A model generated the notes under the pieces. The model saw only the letters and a list, made by a program, of their open reading frames with translations, had not been told where the DNA came from and ran no database searches. Of a DNA stretch of 64,000 bases, positions 26,547 through 34,813 are shown one piece after another. How positions within the stretch are numbered: position 1 is the stretch's first letter; every line of letters begins with the position of its first letter. This stretch comes from an uncultured Actinomycetes bacterium (lineage in GTDB: Bacteria > Actinomycetota > Thermoleophilia > Solirubrobacterales > Solirubrobacteraceae). Where the stretch lies: positions 21,709 to 85,708 of the forward strand of contig CALAQT010000149.1 in NCBI GenBank assembly GCA_937888775.1, in the 5' to 3' direction. The position numbers and the translations under genes were made by a program.

Positions 26547-27869
26547 TCAGGCAGATCCGAAACGCAGCGCCTCGCGCTGAATATCCGCAAGCACGTTGTC
26601 CGAGAGCGTCAATCCAAATCGCTTGAAGACCTCGCCGGCCGCCATCCGGCCGAGTTCGCGGTAGTCGGTGAGCAACTCAGCCGTAGTGTAGGTTCGGTCT
26701 TCGAGCGGAAACTCAAAGCTGTGCGCCTCGGTCACCGCGTCTCGAGTGGTACGCCGGGCTGGGTTTTCGAACCAAAGGCGCCGACCGCGGAGGCCTCGCA
26801 GCGCGATCGTGATGACGGTTCCCTCCCAAGATTCCACCGTGGACGCCAGGCGACCGGCGAACTCAAAGACCTCGGTCGCCCTGCCAATCGTGTCGGTCAC
26901 GCCGAGCAGTGGACCGAGCGCCGCGATCCCCTCGGGTGGGCGCCAGTGGAAAACACGCTGCGTGGCGTCCGTCCAATCCTCATGAATCCCCGCCAGGTAA
27001 TGGAACTGGCCACTCTCAAACAACCGCCACGACTCCAGGTAGTACTCAACCTCGGTCTCACCCCGAAGACAGTCCATAGCAGGCACCAGCCCGGATGGCT
27101 CCAAGTGGGGAAAATCCCACCCGCGTATCGACACATGCGCCTGCCTGATCGCCGGCTCGAGTTGTTCGAAGGGAATGCGCCGACGCAGGAATGCATTCGG
27201 CCGAAGGGTGATTTCCCAGTGTCCACGTGAGCGAATCTTGTCCGCGAGTGGCGTGGAGGATTCATTCACCAGTTGGCGATCAAACTGCACGCCGGCGGAG
27301 GGTCCTTGCGGCAGTTCGGTCGGCAAGCCAACGCGCCGAGAGCGACGCAGGAAACGCTCCACCCCGCGGTCGGTGGCGAGATCCAGCAACTCTCGGAGTT
27401 CTACCTGCGACGGTAGCTCTGAGGTTTCCGGCTTGCCGCGCGAGCGCACATAGATGCGGCCCTTGATCAGGTCTTCCTTGTAATCGTAGTCGCAGAGCAC
27501 GGGAACTTCTTCAAACTCGGCGATATACAAGACGACGTACGTCGCACCTCTGACGACGATTCGCTCGAGCTCGATGGTGACAAACGGTGCAACGTACTTC
27601 TTGATTTTGGCCGTGACATCGTCATGGACCCAGGTCGCCAACTCGTCGTCGGATAACCCCACGGGGAAGATCTGCTTGCGCTCTTCGTTGACGCCGATGA
27701 CGATGTGTCCACCACCGCGACGGTTGGCCATACCGATCGCCGCACGAATGATGCGAGCAAAGATCCAATCGATGGTTCGTGGAACGCGGCACGGAGGTTT
27801 GAACTCGATCCCTGAAGCCTCGTGGCCCAGGTCAAAGATCCGGTCGAGATCATCGGGCGTTAGCGACAT
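26547..27869 (-). CDS. AlbA_2/Schlafen-type (divergent AAA-4) domain protein
   Basis: A 440-residue protein. The N-terminal 150 residues match the AlbA_2/Slfn domain: EASGIEFKPPCRVPRTIDW with the ExK pair, IGMANRRGGGHIVIGVNEER, and GKIYVR-like IKGRIYVRSRGKPE at the end. The domain is found in putative transcription regulators, in Schlafen nucleases and in some anti-phage proteins. The C-terminal 290 residues are unassigned, with a WESWRL-like YYLESWRLFESGQFHYLAGI region. The ATG at 27869 is the first in frame. No obvious partner gene is adjacent; IS256 lies just downstream. Confidence 0.72.
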   Translation of the reverse strand: MSLTPDDLDRIFDLGHEASGIEFKPPCRVPRTIDWIFARIIRAAIGMANRRGGGHIVIGVNEERKQIFPVGLSDDELATWVHDDVTAKIKKYVAPFVTIELERIVVRGATYVVLYIAEFEEVPVLCDYDYKEDLIKGRIYVRSRGKPETSELPSQVELRELLDLATDRGVERFLRRSRRVGLPTELPQGPSAGVQFDRQLVNESSTPLADKIRSRGHWEITLRPNAFLRRRIPFEQLEPAIRQAHVSIRGWDFPHLEPSGLVPAMDCLRGETEVEYYLESWRLFESGQFHYLAGIHEDWTDATQRVFHWRPPEGIAALGPLLGVTDTIGRATEVFEFAGRLASTVESWEGTVITIALRGLRGRRLWFENPARRTTRDAVTEAHSFEFPLEDRTYTTAELLTDYRELGRMAAGEVFKRFGLTLSDNVLADIQREALRFGSA

Positions 27870-27951
27870 TGATAGCTAGACTAGTACCTCAGGCGTCACG
27901 CTGGCCCGCGGCGACGAGCGAGTCAAGCCGTCCCTCAATTGAGGGTGCGGG

Positions 27952-28398
27952 ATGGACAGGAGATCGCGGCGAATCGCCAGCCCCCACATGGACATTCTCG
28001 GGCACTGCGCCGGCCGCATCGTGGTCGGCCGCGGGCGGCCGGAGTCAGAGTTCGATCCGGAGCTCGTCTTCGCCGCCTGCGAGGCCTTTGGCGTTGCCGT
28101 CGAGATCAACTCGCGCCCGGAGCGGCTCGACCCCCCGAAGCGGTTGCTGCGTGTCGCTCACGAGATGGGGTGCCGATTCAGCATCGACACCGACGCCCAC
28201 GCGCCGGGTCAGCTCGAGTGGCCGATCAACGGCTGCGAGCGCTCCGCACTCTGCGGCAACCAACCCGGGTCGATCGTCAATACACTCGACGCGGAGTCGC
28301 TACTGGACTGGACGCAAGACCACGCACGCCGTGGAGAGCGGGAGACGAGACTCGAACTCGCGACATCGACCTTGGAAGGGTCGCGCTCTAGCAACTGA
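27952..28398 (+). pseudogene. C-terminal fragment of a PHP-domain phosphoesterase
   Basis: From about 27985 the frame reads PHMDILGHCAGRIVVGRGRP, then VFAACEAFGVAVEINSRPER and FSIDTDAHAPGQLEWPINGC. This is the metal-binding second half of a PHP-type phosphoesterase (His in ILGHC, Asp/His in DTDAH). Roughly the first two thirds of such a protein are missing upstream. The frame has no stop before the tRNA-Gly gene on the other strand and reads through it antisense, ending at 28398. It is a 5'-truncated remnant. Confidence 0.65.
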
Positions 28399-28409
28399 GC
28401 TACTCCCGC
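28337..28409 (-). tRNA. tRNA-Gly (anticodon TCC)
   Basis: Read on the minus strand all arms pair: acceptor GCGGGAG/CTCCCGC, D-arm GCTC/GAGC, anticodon stem CGACC/GGTCG around CTTCCAA (anticodon TCC), and T-stem GCGAG/CTCGT with loop TTCGAGT. The length is 73 with T as the discriminator; CCA is not encoded. This is a normal, intact tRNA and a possible integration site for mobile elements, given the truncated genes on both sides. Confidence 0.93.
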
Positions 28410-28691
28410 TTGACACACGATTTGGAAGGAATGGTGTCAAACAACCATTGACCCATAAGGACTTTCGCGCACGGATGACCGAAGACACCAAAACCTCGGG
28501 GTGCTCGATACGAGCTGAATAACCGCCCTGGCGCGGGAGGGGCACCCCGTCCTGCGCCCTCCCTCCCCGCTGTCGAGACCAATCCCATAGGAGCGCCTTC
28601 GTAGGCTAAAGCTACACCTCCTCGCCTGGGGCGGCTCAGCAGAAGCGTCCCTGATGGCTGGCACTGCGAAATTCCGTACTCGCGAAGGATT

Positions 28692-29386
28692 TTGGCGGAT
28701 CTGTCTGTCCAGGTCCGGGCTGAATTCCCGGGTGATTGGGCAGCAAAAGTGGTCTGCGATGCCGCGAGCGCCTTGGCTAGCGCGCCCAGTGCACCTGACA
28801 CATTTGTTGCGTCCTTGTGTGACGATGGAGACAACCTGGGCCAGTGGCGAGGTTACGCCGATCAAGGCAAGGGCTTCGCGATCGGCTTTGATCGCGAAGC
28901 CCTTGCCTGCTCGCGCAACCCCAGGGCTTCCATTTGGTCCGACTGATGTACACGCGGGATGAACAGATCGGTCAACTTGAGACGGCACTGCGGGATAGCA
29001 TTCCCATCGTCGCCAAATGGGGCGCTGATCCTCGAACAGCGCCGCCCGCGATCGATCAGCTGCTCTCGCTTGGAATCGGCTTCACGGTCGCAACCTGGTC
29101 CATCAAGAATCCGGCATTCAGGGATGAACGGGAATGGCGCCTGGTTCGCGTGGCCATATCAGGTCTCTGGGAGCCACAAGACAGGACGCGAACGATCAGG
29201 GGCATCGAGGTGCCCTACGAAGCAATGGCGCTGACCGATGCGTCTACCAGCTCGACTCCCATGACCGAGGTTGTCCTCGGACCGACCCAAGACACGTCCG
29301 ACGAAGCCGCAATCCGCCAGTTGCTTGACCGCAACGGTTTCGAGGCTGTGCCGATTCGCCGGTCTGACATCCCGCTGCGCGGCTAG
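28692..29386 (+). pseudogene. Broken DUF2971-family gene
   Basis: Two frames together give a DUF2971-type protein: FVASLCDDGDNLGQWRGYAD, QGKGFAIGFDREALACSRNP, then after a frameshift at about 28918-28930 GFHLVRLMYTRDEQIGQLET and AFRDEREWRLVRVAISGLWE to the stop at 29386. The usual N-terminus of the family is not found upstream. DUF2971 proteins are frequent in defence and mobile regions; their function is unknown. A perfect inverted repeat at 28865-28908 lies just before the frameshift. Confidence 0.65.
28865..28908. repeat. Perfect 19-bp inverted repeat, 6-base loop
   Basis: Positions 28865-28883 and 28890-28908 are exact reverse complements (core CAAGGGCTTCGCGATC) around the loop GGCTTT. 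It lies inside the coding part of the broken DUF2971 gene (QGKGFAIGFDREALA), so it is not a normal terminator. Confidence 0.85.
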
Positions 29387-29535
29387 ATCGGACCGGCGTA
29401 CGCGCAGCCTCGAATGCCCGTCTCTGCGAGCCCTGCCTTGGTTGCCGGCCACTGGACCGACGGCGAGTATCAGTCGGACCTCGCCCAGGTCCTAACGTTG
29501 AACCTCGCAGCTGCCGAAGCCTAGTGCGTACGGGT

Positions 29536-29560
29536 GGGAGGGAGCATATCGCTCCCTCCC
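29536..29560 (-). terminator. Strong hairpin downstream of the 35-residue peptide gene
   Basis: GGGAGGGAGC (29536-29545) and GCTCCCTCCC (29551-29560) pair perfectly across ATATC. It lies 40 bases beyond the stop of the minus-strand peptide gene and 150 bases beyond the plus-strand DUF2971 remnant. There is no T-run, so it could be a terminator of the high-GC type or an RNA-stabilising stem. Confidence 0.45.
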
Positions 29561-29599
29561 AATGCGTGGGATCGCTGGTTATGCCCCAGCCCGTTTGGA

Positions 29600-29707
29600 C
29601 TAACCCCACAGGCCGAGGTTGGCGCCGCGCTGCAGAAACTGTTTCGCAGCCGCAATAACGCCGAATGCGCTCATCACGAGCATTAGCCACTCAACGAACA
29701 TTTGCAT
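29600..29707 (-). CDS. 35-residue membrane peptide with perfect Shine-Dalgarno sequence
   Basis: The minus strand carries GAGGAGGTGAT followed by an ATG at 29707 and a 35-codon frame: MQMFVEWLMLVMSAFGVIAA, then AKQFLQRGANLGLWG. The middle is a single hydrophobic helix and the tail is basic and glycine-rich. The binding site is the best in the neighbourhood, which argues for real translation. The shape fits a small membrane-acting toxin or a membrane-bound accessory peptide. A strong hairpin lies downstream. Too short for family assignment. Confidence 0.55.
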   Translation of the reverse strand: MQMFVEWLMLVMSAFGVIAAAKQFLQRGANLGLWG

Positions 29708-29840
29708 CTCTTCATCACCTCCTCTTTCGTATGGACCCCGGTACATCACCAAGATGATCCAACGCCGCTCCGCGGCCAGCCGCCCAAGACGGGTACCCCG
29801 TGCCTACCCGTTTGGCGCCGCGAACGTGAACATGGGGCGA

Positions 29841-29846
29841 TACGAT
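29841..29846 (+). promoter_or_regulatory. -10 box of a leaderless promoter
   Basis: TACGAT ends six bases before the ATG at 29853, which places the start of transcription at the start codon. No -35 box at the standard distance is obvious. Confidence 0.42.
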
Positions 29847-29852
29847 CGTTGC

Positions 29853-30836
29853 ATGCACCGGGAATCCCAACTCGCAAAAGCCCTGGCCACAGCCCTCTCG
29901 AGGCGCGGCCTAACGGTCGGTCCGCGCCGATTGGAGCGATGGACGGCGGACGGACTCGGTCCACTCCCCGATGCCACCTTCGGTGACCAGGTTGACCACT
30001 ATTCAGTTCTAGCCGACCTCGCGCGGTCTGGACGGTATGCCGATCCGGTGGCGCTACGCTTGGCATCCCGCGGCCGGGCCTGCCCACGGCTGAGGAAAGC
30101 CCTACTGAGACGTATGGGCTTCGAGCCCACGAGCCAGCCCCCGGCCATCCCTGCGGTGGATGTGAGCGGCGACCTGTCGAGTGAGGCTGCGGCCGATCCC
30201 TTATTCGAATACGTCGAGGATCTTGCGCGGCTCGCCCGAACTCCGGCGGCCGATAGTCCGCCGCTCATGACAAAAACGATTGCCCTGTTCGAACAGAACG
30301 CGGCCCGCCACGCGTCACGGCTGAATGAGACCCCTGATCAAATCCTGCATTCGTGTTTCGTGAATATCGCATGGCAGATGGCTGGGGGCGATGTTTACAA
30401 CGTCGAAGCGATGGCAGCGGTGGCCAACCTAGATCCCGCCGAACTCGGCGAGCCCCTGGGTGGTTTCATGGAGTCCGTACGCATTGACCCGGCGGCACGC
30501 GAGGAGATGTACCGGACAATGCCACTCCAGCGCATTGCGGACATCGCGTCGTGGATGCTGCGGTATGCACCTATTGTCCTCCACACCGCCGGGGTGGCGC
30601 AGTTCTCTGACGATGACATCGCAGAGTTGTGCACCATGTTCGCGCCATGGGCGGCGTACTTCTTCGGCATGATCGCCCCGCGCCTGACCGAGCTTGGACT
30701 CGATCCCGGCGCAGTGCCGGACGTTGTCTGGGACCTCGCAGGAGTGCCGCGAGACGTCGCCGGGCCCGCGGTCAACCTGACGGGTCGGAAGCTGGCGCCT
30801 GCCGGCAGCGATGATAAGCCAATTCATCAAGCCTGA
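29853..30836 (+). CDS. Hypothetical helical protein with possible N-terminal DNA-binding helices
   Basis: A 327-residue protein. The N-terminus (QLAKALATALSRRGLTVGPR, RLERWTADGLGPLP) resembles the winged-helix start of MerR-like proteins, where a W-x3-G-LP motif is common. The rest is helical (ALFEQNAARHASRLNETPDQ, then LQRIADIASWMLRYAPIVLH) with no known domain. Upstream in-frame codons exist, but the ATG at 29853 is favoured because a TACGAT box sits just before it. The next gene, an HNH-type protein, starts ten bases after its stop, so they form one unit. Confidence 0.6.
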   Translation: MHRESQLAKALATALSRRGLTVGPRRLERWTADGLGPLPDATFGDQVDHYSVLADLARSGRYADPVALRLASRGRACPRLRKALLRRMGFEPTSQPPAIPAVDVSGDLSSEAAADPLFEYVEDLARLARTPAADSPPLMTKTIALFEQNAARHASRLNETPDQILHSCFVNIAWQMAGGDVYNVEAMAAVANLDPAELGEPLGGFMESVRIDPAAREEMYRTMPLQRIADIASWMLRYAPIVLHTAGVAQFSDDDIAELCTMFAPWAAYFFGMIAPRLTELGLDPGAVPDVVWDLAGVPRDVAGPAVNLTGRKLAPAGSDDKPIHQA

Positions 30837-30846
30837 TCGCCAGCCA

Positions 30847-31617
30847 ATGGCAACCACGATCTCTCAAGACTGCATATTCTGTACCGGCACCGGCCTTACC
30901 AAAGAGCACATCTTCCCGCGCTGGCTCGTCGACGTGCTGACACCCGCCGTCGTAGGAACGGAAATCAGTGTAGAGCGGACACGACAATGGGCCGATCGGG
31001 CGGAGCAGCAGCGATGGACAGCCCCAGACGTCGCGTCCGCCACTGCTCGCGTGGTTTGCGCGTCCTGCAACAGTGGGTGGATGAGTAGGCTCGAAAGCCG
31101 CGCGAAGCCCTTATTGAGGCCGATGATTCTTGGCAACCCCACAACCCTTGACCCTGCTGAACAAATAGCCCTGGCAGGGTGGACGGCCATGAAGGCGTAC
31201 GTCCTCGAGTACGCAATGGGCGACGTTATCGTGGCGACGCCTGATGAGAGGCGAGCGCTTATGGATCACGGGTATCCGCGCGGTGCCGCACCGGTGCGGC
31301 TCGGAGCGGTTGAGCGCGACGGACTGCCCAACTCAGTGCGACGCGTCGTCTACAACGTCGGATCCAACGGCCTCCAACAAGGTCTGGCGGTTTGTACGAC
31401 CTTCACCCTCGGCTGTGCGGTCCTCCAAGTGTGCCACGGCCTCGGAATAGCCATTGACTGGACAACAGCGAGCCGTCCAAATCCGGATCACTTGCCGCTG
31501 TATCCGCCGTGCGCCAGCGCCGCGTGGCCGCCGGCGCAAGTCTTAACGGCGGCCACGCTGCTTGACTGGGAGAGACCACTTCCGGCACCTGCTCCGGAGT
31601 GGCTCGCGCAGGGATAG
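30847..31617 (+). CDS. HNH-type nuclease-like protein
   Basis: A 256-residue protein with a zinc-finger HNH-like core: CIFCTGTGLTKEHIFPRWLV near the start, then VVCASCNSGWMSRLESRAKP at about residues 69-88. CxxC, EH and CxxCN are the usual metal and catalytic elements of HNH endonucleases. The rest (IALAGWTAMKAYVLEYAMGD and beyond) is unassigned. The ATG at 30847 follows the upstream stop by ten bases; a start at 30811 would overlap it. A decayed relative lies at 13632-13980, so the family has been present at least twice. Confidence 0.72.
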   Translation: MATTISQDCIFCTGTGLTKEHIFPRWLVDVLTPAVVGTEISVERTRQWADRAEQQRWTAPDVASATARVVCASCNSGWMSRLESRAKPLLRPMILGNPTTLDPAEQIALAGWTAMKAYVLEYAMGDVIVATPDERRALMDHGYPRGAAPVRLGAVERDGLPNSVRRVVYNVGSNGLQQGLAVCTTFTLGCAVLQVCHGLGIAIDWTTASRPNPDHLPLYPPCASAAWPPAQVLTAATLLDWERPLPAPAPEWLAQG

Positions 31618-31628
31618 CGCCTGGGAGA

Positions 31629-31805
31629 CTAACTGCTTGTTCCCTGGGTCAACCAGTCGGGGTTGAACCGCCCGGCGGCCAGCAGCTTGCTCTGCAGGTC
31701 TTGCGCACGGTCTCTCACGCCGTTGCGGCCGCTTGCGTGAGCAACCTGCAACGCCTCCGCGATCGCCTCACGAGCGGCATAGACAGCCCAATTCTGTCTA
31801 TCCAT
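31629..31805 (-). CDS. Small helical hypothetical protein
   Basis: A 58-residue protein-like frame (DRQNWAVYAAREAIAEALQV, AHASGRNGVRDRAQDLQSKL, LAAGRFNPDWLTQG). It converges on the HNH gene with 11 bases between stops. There is no strong ribosome binding site before the ATG at 31805. Unknown function. Confidence 0.42.
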   Translation of the reverse strand: MDRQNWAVYAAREAIAEALQVAHASGRNGVRDRAQDLQSKLLAAGRFNPDWLTQGTSS

Positions 31806-31979
31806 CCGCACGATCTCGGCTGGAGCTGCTCGACCTTCTCTGAGATCCAGAACCGCCGACGGGCGGCCGGGCGGGCAACCCTCGGAAGGGCGTACCTTTG
31901 TTCGATCCCAACCGCAGAGCCGCTGGAAATTGCCCGTGGGGTAACGGCGGCGGCCTGCATATGAAGGGGTGGCAGCCGA

Positions 31980-32843
31980 ATGGCGAACGCTGTTCGGGTG
32001 ATCTCCCCCTCATGGAGCGATCGTTTGACCGAGCAGCGCGGCCCAATCCCAAGCCTGACGGGTGAGGCGGGGCTGGCGCGCGCTCCTGAAATCGTACAAC
32101 CAGTCCACGACAAGGAAGCTGCCGTCCCCGACGAGTGGCTCCGCGGCTTCGACGCCCAGAAGGTCGACGAGTACCAGGAGCGGCTCCGCGCCGATGCCGA
32201 GCTGCTCGTGGTCCTGCAGTTCGGCGGCTTCACCGGGCCTGCCTGGGACGAGCTGGCCACCACGTTCGCCGAGTACGGCTACCAGGTGGTGCGCGGCTGG
32301 CTGATCAGCGGGCACATCTACGTGCTTTGCGCTCAGCGCCGCATCGCCCTCGGCATCATGCTCGACGACCGGCGCCCAATCCCTCGCGACCACCAGATCG
32401 CCGACCTGACGCAGGACACCGTCAGCCTCGCCATCGAGAAGTTCCGCGAGAAGGTCCTCATCCCGCGAAAGTGGTCGCCCGCCGGTGGGGCCAGCCTCAA
32501 GACGTACTTCATCGGCCAGGCGCTCTTCCAGTTCGGCAACACCTTCCGGTACTGGGCGCTCGCCGAGCGCCGCCAGGATCGCGTCGCCGCCGGCGTCGGC
32601 TTCGACCTCACTACCCACCGCGCGTCCTCGGTCGTCGTTCCCGGTGAGCGTCTCGTCCAGCGCGAGCTCATCGGCCGGTTCGCTCACTACATGGACGAGC
32701 AGACGAAGGCCATCGTCCTCCTCACCGCCGAGGGCTACGAGCAGCCGGCGATCGCCGAGATGCTGGGCATGTCCACCCGCGCGGTCGAGGGCAAGTTGTA
32801 CCGGTACCGGAAACGTTTGGAGGGTCGCGATGCCGTTGCATGA
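31980..32843 (+). CDS. Sigma-70-like (ECF-type) regulator
   Basis: A 287-residue protein. The last 50 residues form a region-4 helix-turn-helix: TKAIVLLTAEGYEQPAIAEM, LGMSTRAVEGKLYRYRKRL. A helical middle (SLAIEKFREKVLIPRKWSPA, SLKTYFIGQALFQFGNTFRY) fits region 2, where Trp and aromatic residues open the promoter. The N-terminal 120 residues are extra and unassigned. It is directly followed by an overlapping small gene with GGAGGG as binding site. A role in switching on the local accessory genes is possible. Confidence 0.7.
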   Translation: MANAVRVISPSWSDRLTEQRGPIPSLTGEAGLARAPEIVQPVHDKEAAVPDEWLRGFDAQKVDEYQERLRADAELLVVLQFGGFTGPAWDELATTFAEYGYQVVRGWLISGHIYVLCAQRRIALGIMLDDRRPIPRDHQIADLTQDTVSLAIEKFREKVLIPRKWSPAGGASLKTYFIGQALFQFGNTFRYWALAERRQDRVAAGVGFDLTTHRASSVVVPGERLVQRELIGRFAHYMDEQTKAIVLLTAEGYEQPAIAEMLGMSTRAVEGKLYRYRKRLEGRDAVA

Positions 32844-33261
32844 CAACGTAAACAGCCTCATCGAGAGGTCGTCGATGGGTAGCCCGGTCGTGCGGCGTCT
32901 CCGCGCGAAGACCCCCCGCGATGTCGTGGCGGGCATCCTCGCCGCGGTGGCGAGGATCTCGTCGTGGGATGAACGACGCGACGTGCATAACAGTGGGTAT
33001 GAACGTCATCACGCCGCACCACCAGCCGGTGGTGTGACAACCCGGGTGAGCGACGCGCACGCCCGAACTACTTCAAGAAAAGGAGGTGAATCACACATGC
33101 CGAAGCAGCAACCGCTCCGCCCTGGCAAGCCTGCGCCCATGTCGGGCATCTATCAGCGCCCCGACGGTGAGCAGGTCGTCTCAACTCAGGGACACCCGAT
33201 GCCGCCCGGTCCCAAGGGGACCACGTACAAGCCGGTGAAGCCCGCCATCCACAAGGGCTAG
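32830..33261 (+). CDS. Small protein overlapping the sigma-like gene, continuous with the YjzC-like frame
   Basis: A 143-codon frame starting at ATG 32830 with GGAGGG seven bases upstream; it overlaps the sigma-like gene by 14 bases. The start reads PLHDNVNSLIERSSMGSPVV, RRLRAKTPRDVVAGILAAVA, which is protein-like. The middle (about residues 60-88) is poor in structure. The same frame continues without a stop into the small protein at 33100. Either the whole is one protein or two products arise from one frame with an internal start. I cannot decide from sequence alone. Confidence 0.4.
   Translation: MPLHDNVNSLIERSSMGSPVVRRLRAKTPRDVVAGILAAVARISSWDERRDVHNSGYERHHAAPPAGGVTTRVSDAHARTTSRKGGESHMPKQQPLRPGKPAPMSGIYQRPDGEQVVSTQGHPMPPGPKGTTYKPVKPAIHKG
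33100..33261 (+). CDS. YjzC-like small protein with perfect Shine-Dalgarno sequence
   Basis: AAAAGGAGGTGAATC ends a few bases before the ATG at 33100. The 53-residue product reads PLRPGKPAPMSGIYQRPDGE, QVVSTQGHPMPPGPKGTTYK, which fits the small YjzC-like proteins (PG-x-APxSG-Y start, then a PPxPxxG turn). Function of that family is unknown. The exceptional binding site suggests high expression. It lies in frame at the end of the longer frame from 32830. Confidence 0.6.
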   Translation, partial: PKQQPLRPGKPAPMSGIYQRPDGEQVVSTQGHPMPPGPKGTTYKPVKPAIHKG

Positions 33262-33321
33262 CACCTCGGGCCCTCGCCCAACAGTGACGTGTCAGCGTCC
33301 AGGGCGGGGGCCCACTTTACA

Positions 33322-33540
33322 TCAGCCGCCCATCAACCAGGCCTTGGTTCCGCTCCCGAGCTTCACCAGCGCCGCCCACGAACGCTTAGCCGACTTCACG
33401 TCCGACTCAGCCACCAGCAGGTACCGGCACTCAGCGTGCGTGCCGCCGTCGGCGGTGACGTAGTTAGCCCAGCGCTTGGCAGCTTCGCGCTTGCCAAGAA
33501 CCTCCTCCGAGGTCATCTCGCCGAGCGCTTCGGAGCTACC
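33322..33540 (-). pseudogene. C-terminal remnant of a restriction/helicase subunit
   Basis: About 70 codons ending at 33322 read EVLGKREAAKRWANYVTADG, GTHAECRYLLVAESDVKSAK, RSWAALVKLGSG. The RYLLV-ESDV-A-SWAAL pattern is what I know from the very end of DEAD/DEAH restriction subunits (type III Res-like). The body is absent: upstream the frame runs into the 3' end of the nuclease gene. It marks the right edge of the Druantia-like operon and shows that another defence gene was lost here. Confidence 0.5.
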
Positions 33541-34813
33541 TAAAGGTGCTCTCCAGGTCGCGGTCAGAGCGCAAATGAAAGGATTCACTAAGAGGCGTTA
33601 GCGATGCGATCCCTAGGCCACCGCCCTCTGCTTCCAACAAGGCCCTAATGATGCGAACCCTAGTGCCCTCGGATACCTGACCATCCTCAGAGCTGCGCAA
33701 CACGATCGTGGAGCCTGACGCTAGGACGGACGAGTGGATCACCACTCCGTCCCAACTACGGGGTCCGCGCCGTGACCCGATGTCGACCTCGATGTCGCCG
33801 TAAGCCGACACTACCGGCTCCGACGTGTCAGTCCCCTCGCGCGCAGCAACATCTGTCGCGCTGTCGAGAAACACCCAATACTCGGGACACAACTGTCGAA
33901 CTGGGCAGAAGGAGCATCGCTCGACACCTGGTCGTGCCTCCGGAGGCCGTGCGCGAATAGCGTCACGAGCGGCGCCCGTTCTATCGGTGAGGGACACGGC
34001 GAAGCCATCGAGCTGAGCGCTAGTCAGCGGCGGGACATCCAGGTCCGCTCCGGGATACCGCAGTTGCAAACGCGTCGCGCTCGTCCGGCCCGGGTTGGAT
34101 TCCGCGTCCTCGCGCCATAGGAGGCTGTAGACCAAGATTTGCTCCACATGCGCCTCCGATTCGGCGCCTGTCTTGTAATCAACAATTTCACAGCCGCTGG
34201 CGGTCACGGTAAGCAGGTCGACGCGGCCGGTCCATCCAAGGCCGATGGACCGTAACGCTACCTCCGCGTGCGAACCCACGGACAGGTCGGTGCGCTCCGC
34301 TCGGTCCTGCGATCTCGGTACCGTCCCCGATCCGGCCGCCGGGAAAATCTCCGTCCGCGATAGCAGATCCTGAACCTGTCCGCGCATCAGGGGAATCCGG
34401 TTGACAAGGCTGGTCCGCACCGCCGGCAGTTGCGCGACGGCCCTTGGGTTGTCCGTCAGTACCTTGAGCCTTGCTTCCATCATCTCTCCGATGACAGCAG
34501 AGTAGCCGCCCAACGCTTTTAGTACGCCGAAAGCGTCCTCGGTCCGCAGCGAGCTACATCCGTTGGACACGAGCGCACCGACCAACTGTTCGAGCGTATC
34601 GTGAACGATGTCCCCACAAAGCGCGGCAAGATGGACGCTGGGTGGATAGCCGGAGCGCCTCCACAGAGCTGGGTACCGTGCACGCCGCAATGCCCAGCGC
34701 CGAGGGCACTCCTCGATTTCCTTGAGACTCGCGTAACTCATGAGCGCCGGTTCCTCGGGCCAGTATCCGTCGCTATCAGCGACACCAGTTTCGAGCAGAT
34801 CTCCGCCGTCCAT
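33536..34813 (-). CDS. PD-(D/E)XK nuclease of the RecB/Cas4 type with Fe-S cysteines
   Basis: A 425-residue nuclease, last gene of the Druantia-like operon. The N-terminal SYASLKEIEECPRRWALR carries Cys35-36-region cysteine, and CSFCPVRQLC supplies three more (about residues 300, 303 and 309), the four-Cys pattern of Fe-S nucleases such as AddB and Cas4. The active site is visible: His in GDIVHDTLEQL (71), Asp in GRVDLL (199), EIVDYKTG with Asp212 and Lys214, and Gln225 in the next helix. The C-terminal 110 residues are unassigned. Its ATG shares a base with the stop of the helicase gene (TGATG). It probably degrades DNA handled by the helicase. Confidence 0.85.
   Translation of the reverse strand: MDGGDLLETGVADSDGYWPEEPALMSYASLKEIEECPRRWALRRARYPALWRRSGYPPSVHLAALCGDIVHDTLEQLVGALVSNGCSSLRTEDAFGVLKALGGYSAVIGEMMEARLKVLTDNPRAVAQLPAVRTSLVNRIPLMRGQVQDLLSRTEIFPAAGSGTVPRSQDRAERTDLSVGSHAEVALRSIGLGWTGRVDLLTVTASGCEIVDYKTGAESEAHVEQILVYSLLWREDAESNPGRTSATRLQLRYPGADLDVPPLTSAQLDGFAVSLTDRTGAARDAIRARPPEARPGVERCSFCPVRQLCPEYWVFLDSATDVAAREGTDTSEPVVSAYGDIEVDIGSRRGPRSWDGVVIHSSVLASGSTIVLRSSEDGQVSEGTRVRIIRALLEAEGGGLGIASLTPLSESFHLRSDRDLESTFR

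Noticed and set aside
28338..28398. C-terminal extension of the PHP frame (RETRLELATSTLEGSRSSN)
   Set aside because: This is the tRNA-Gly gene read antisense, not protein.
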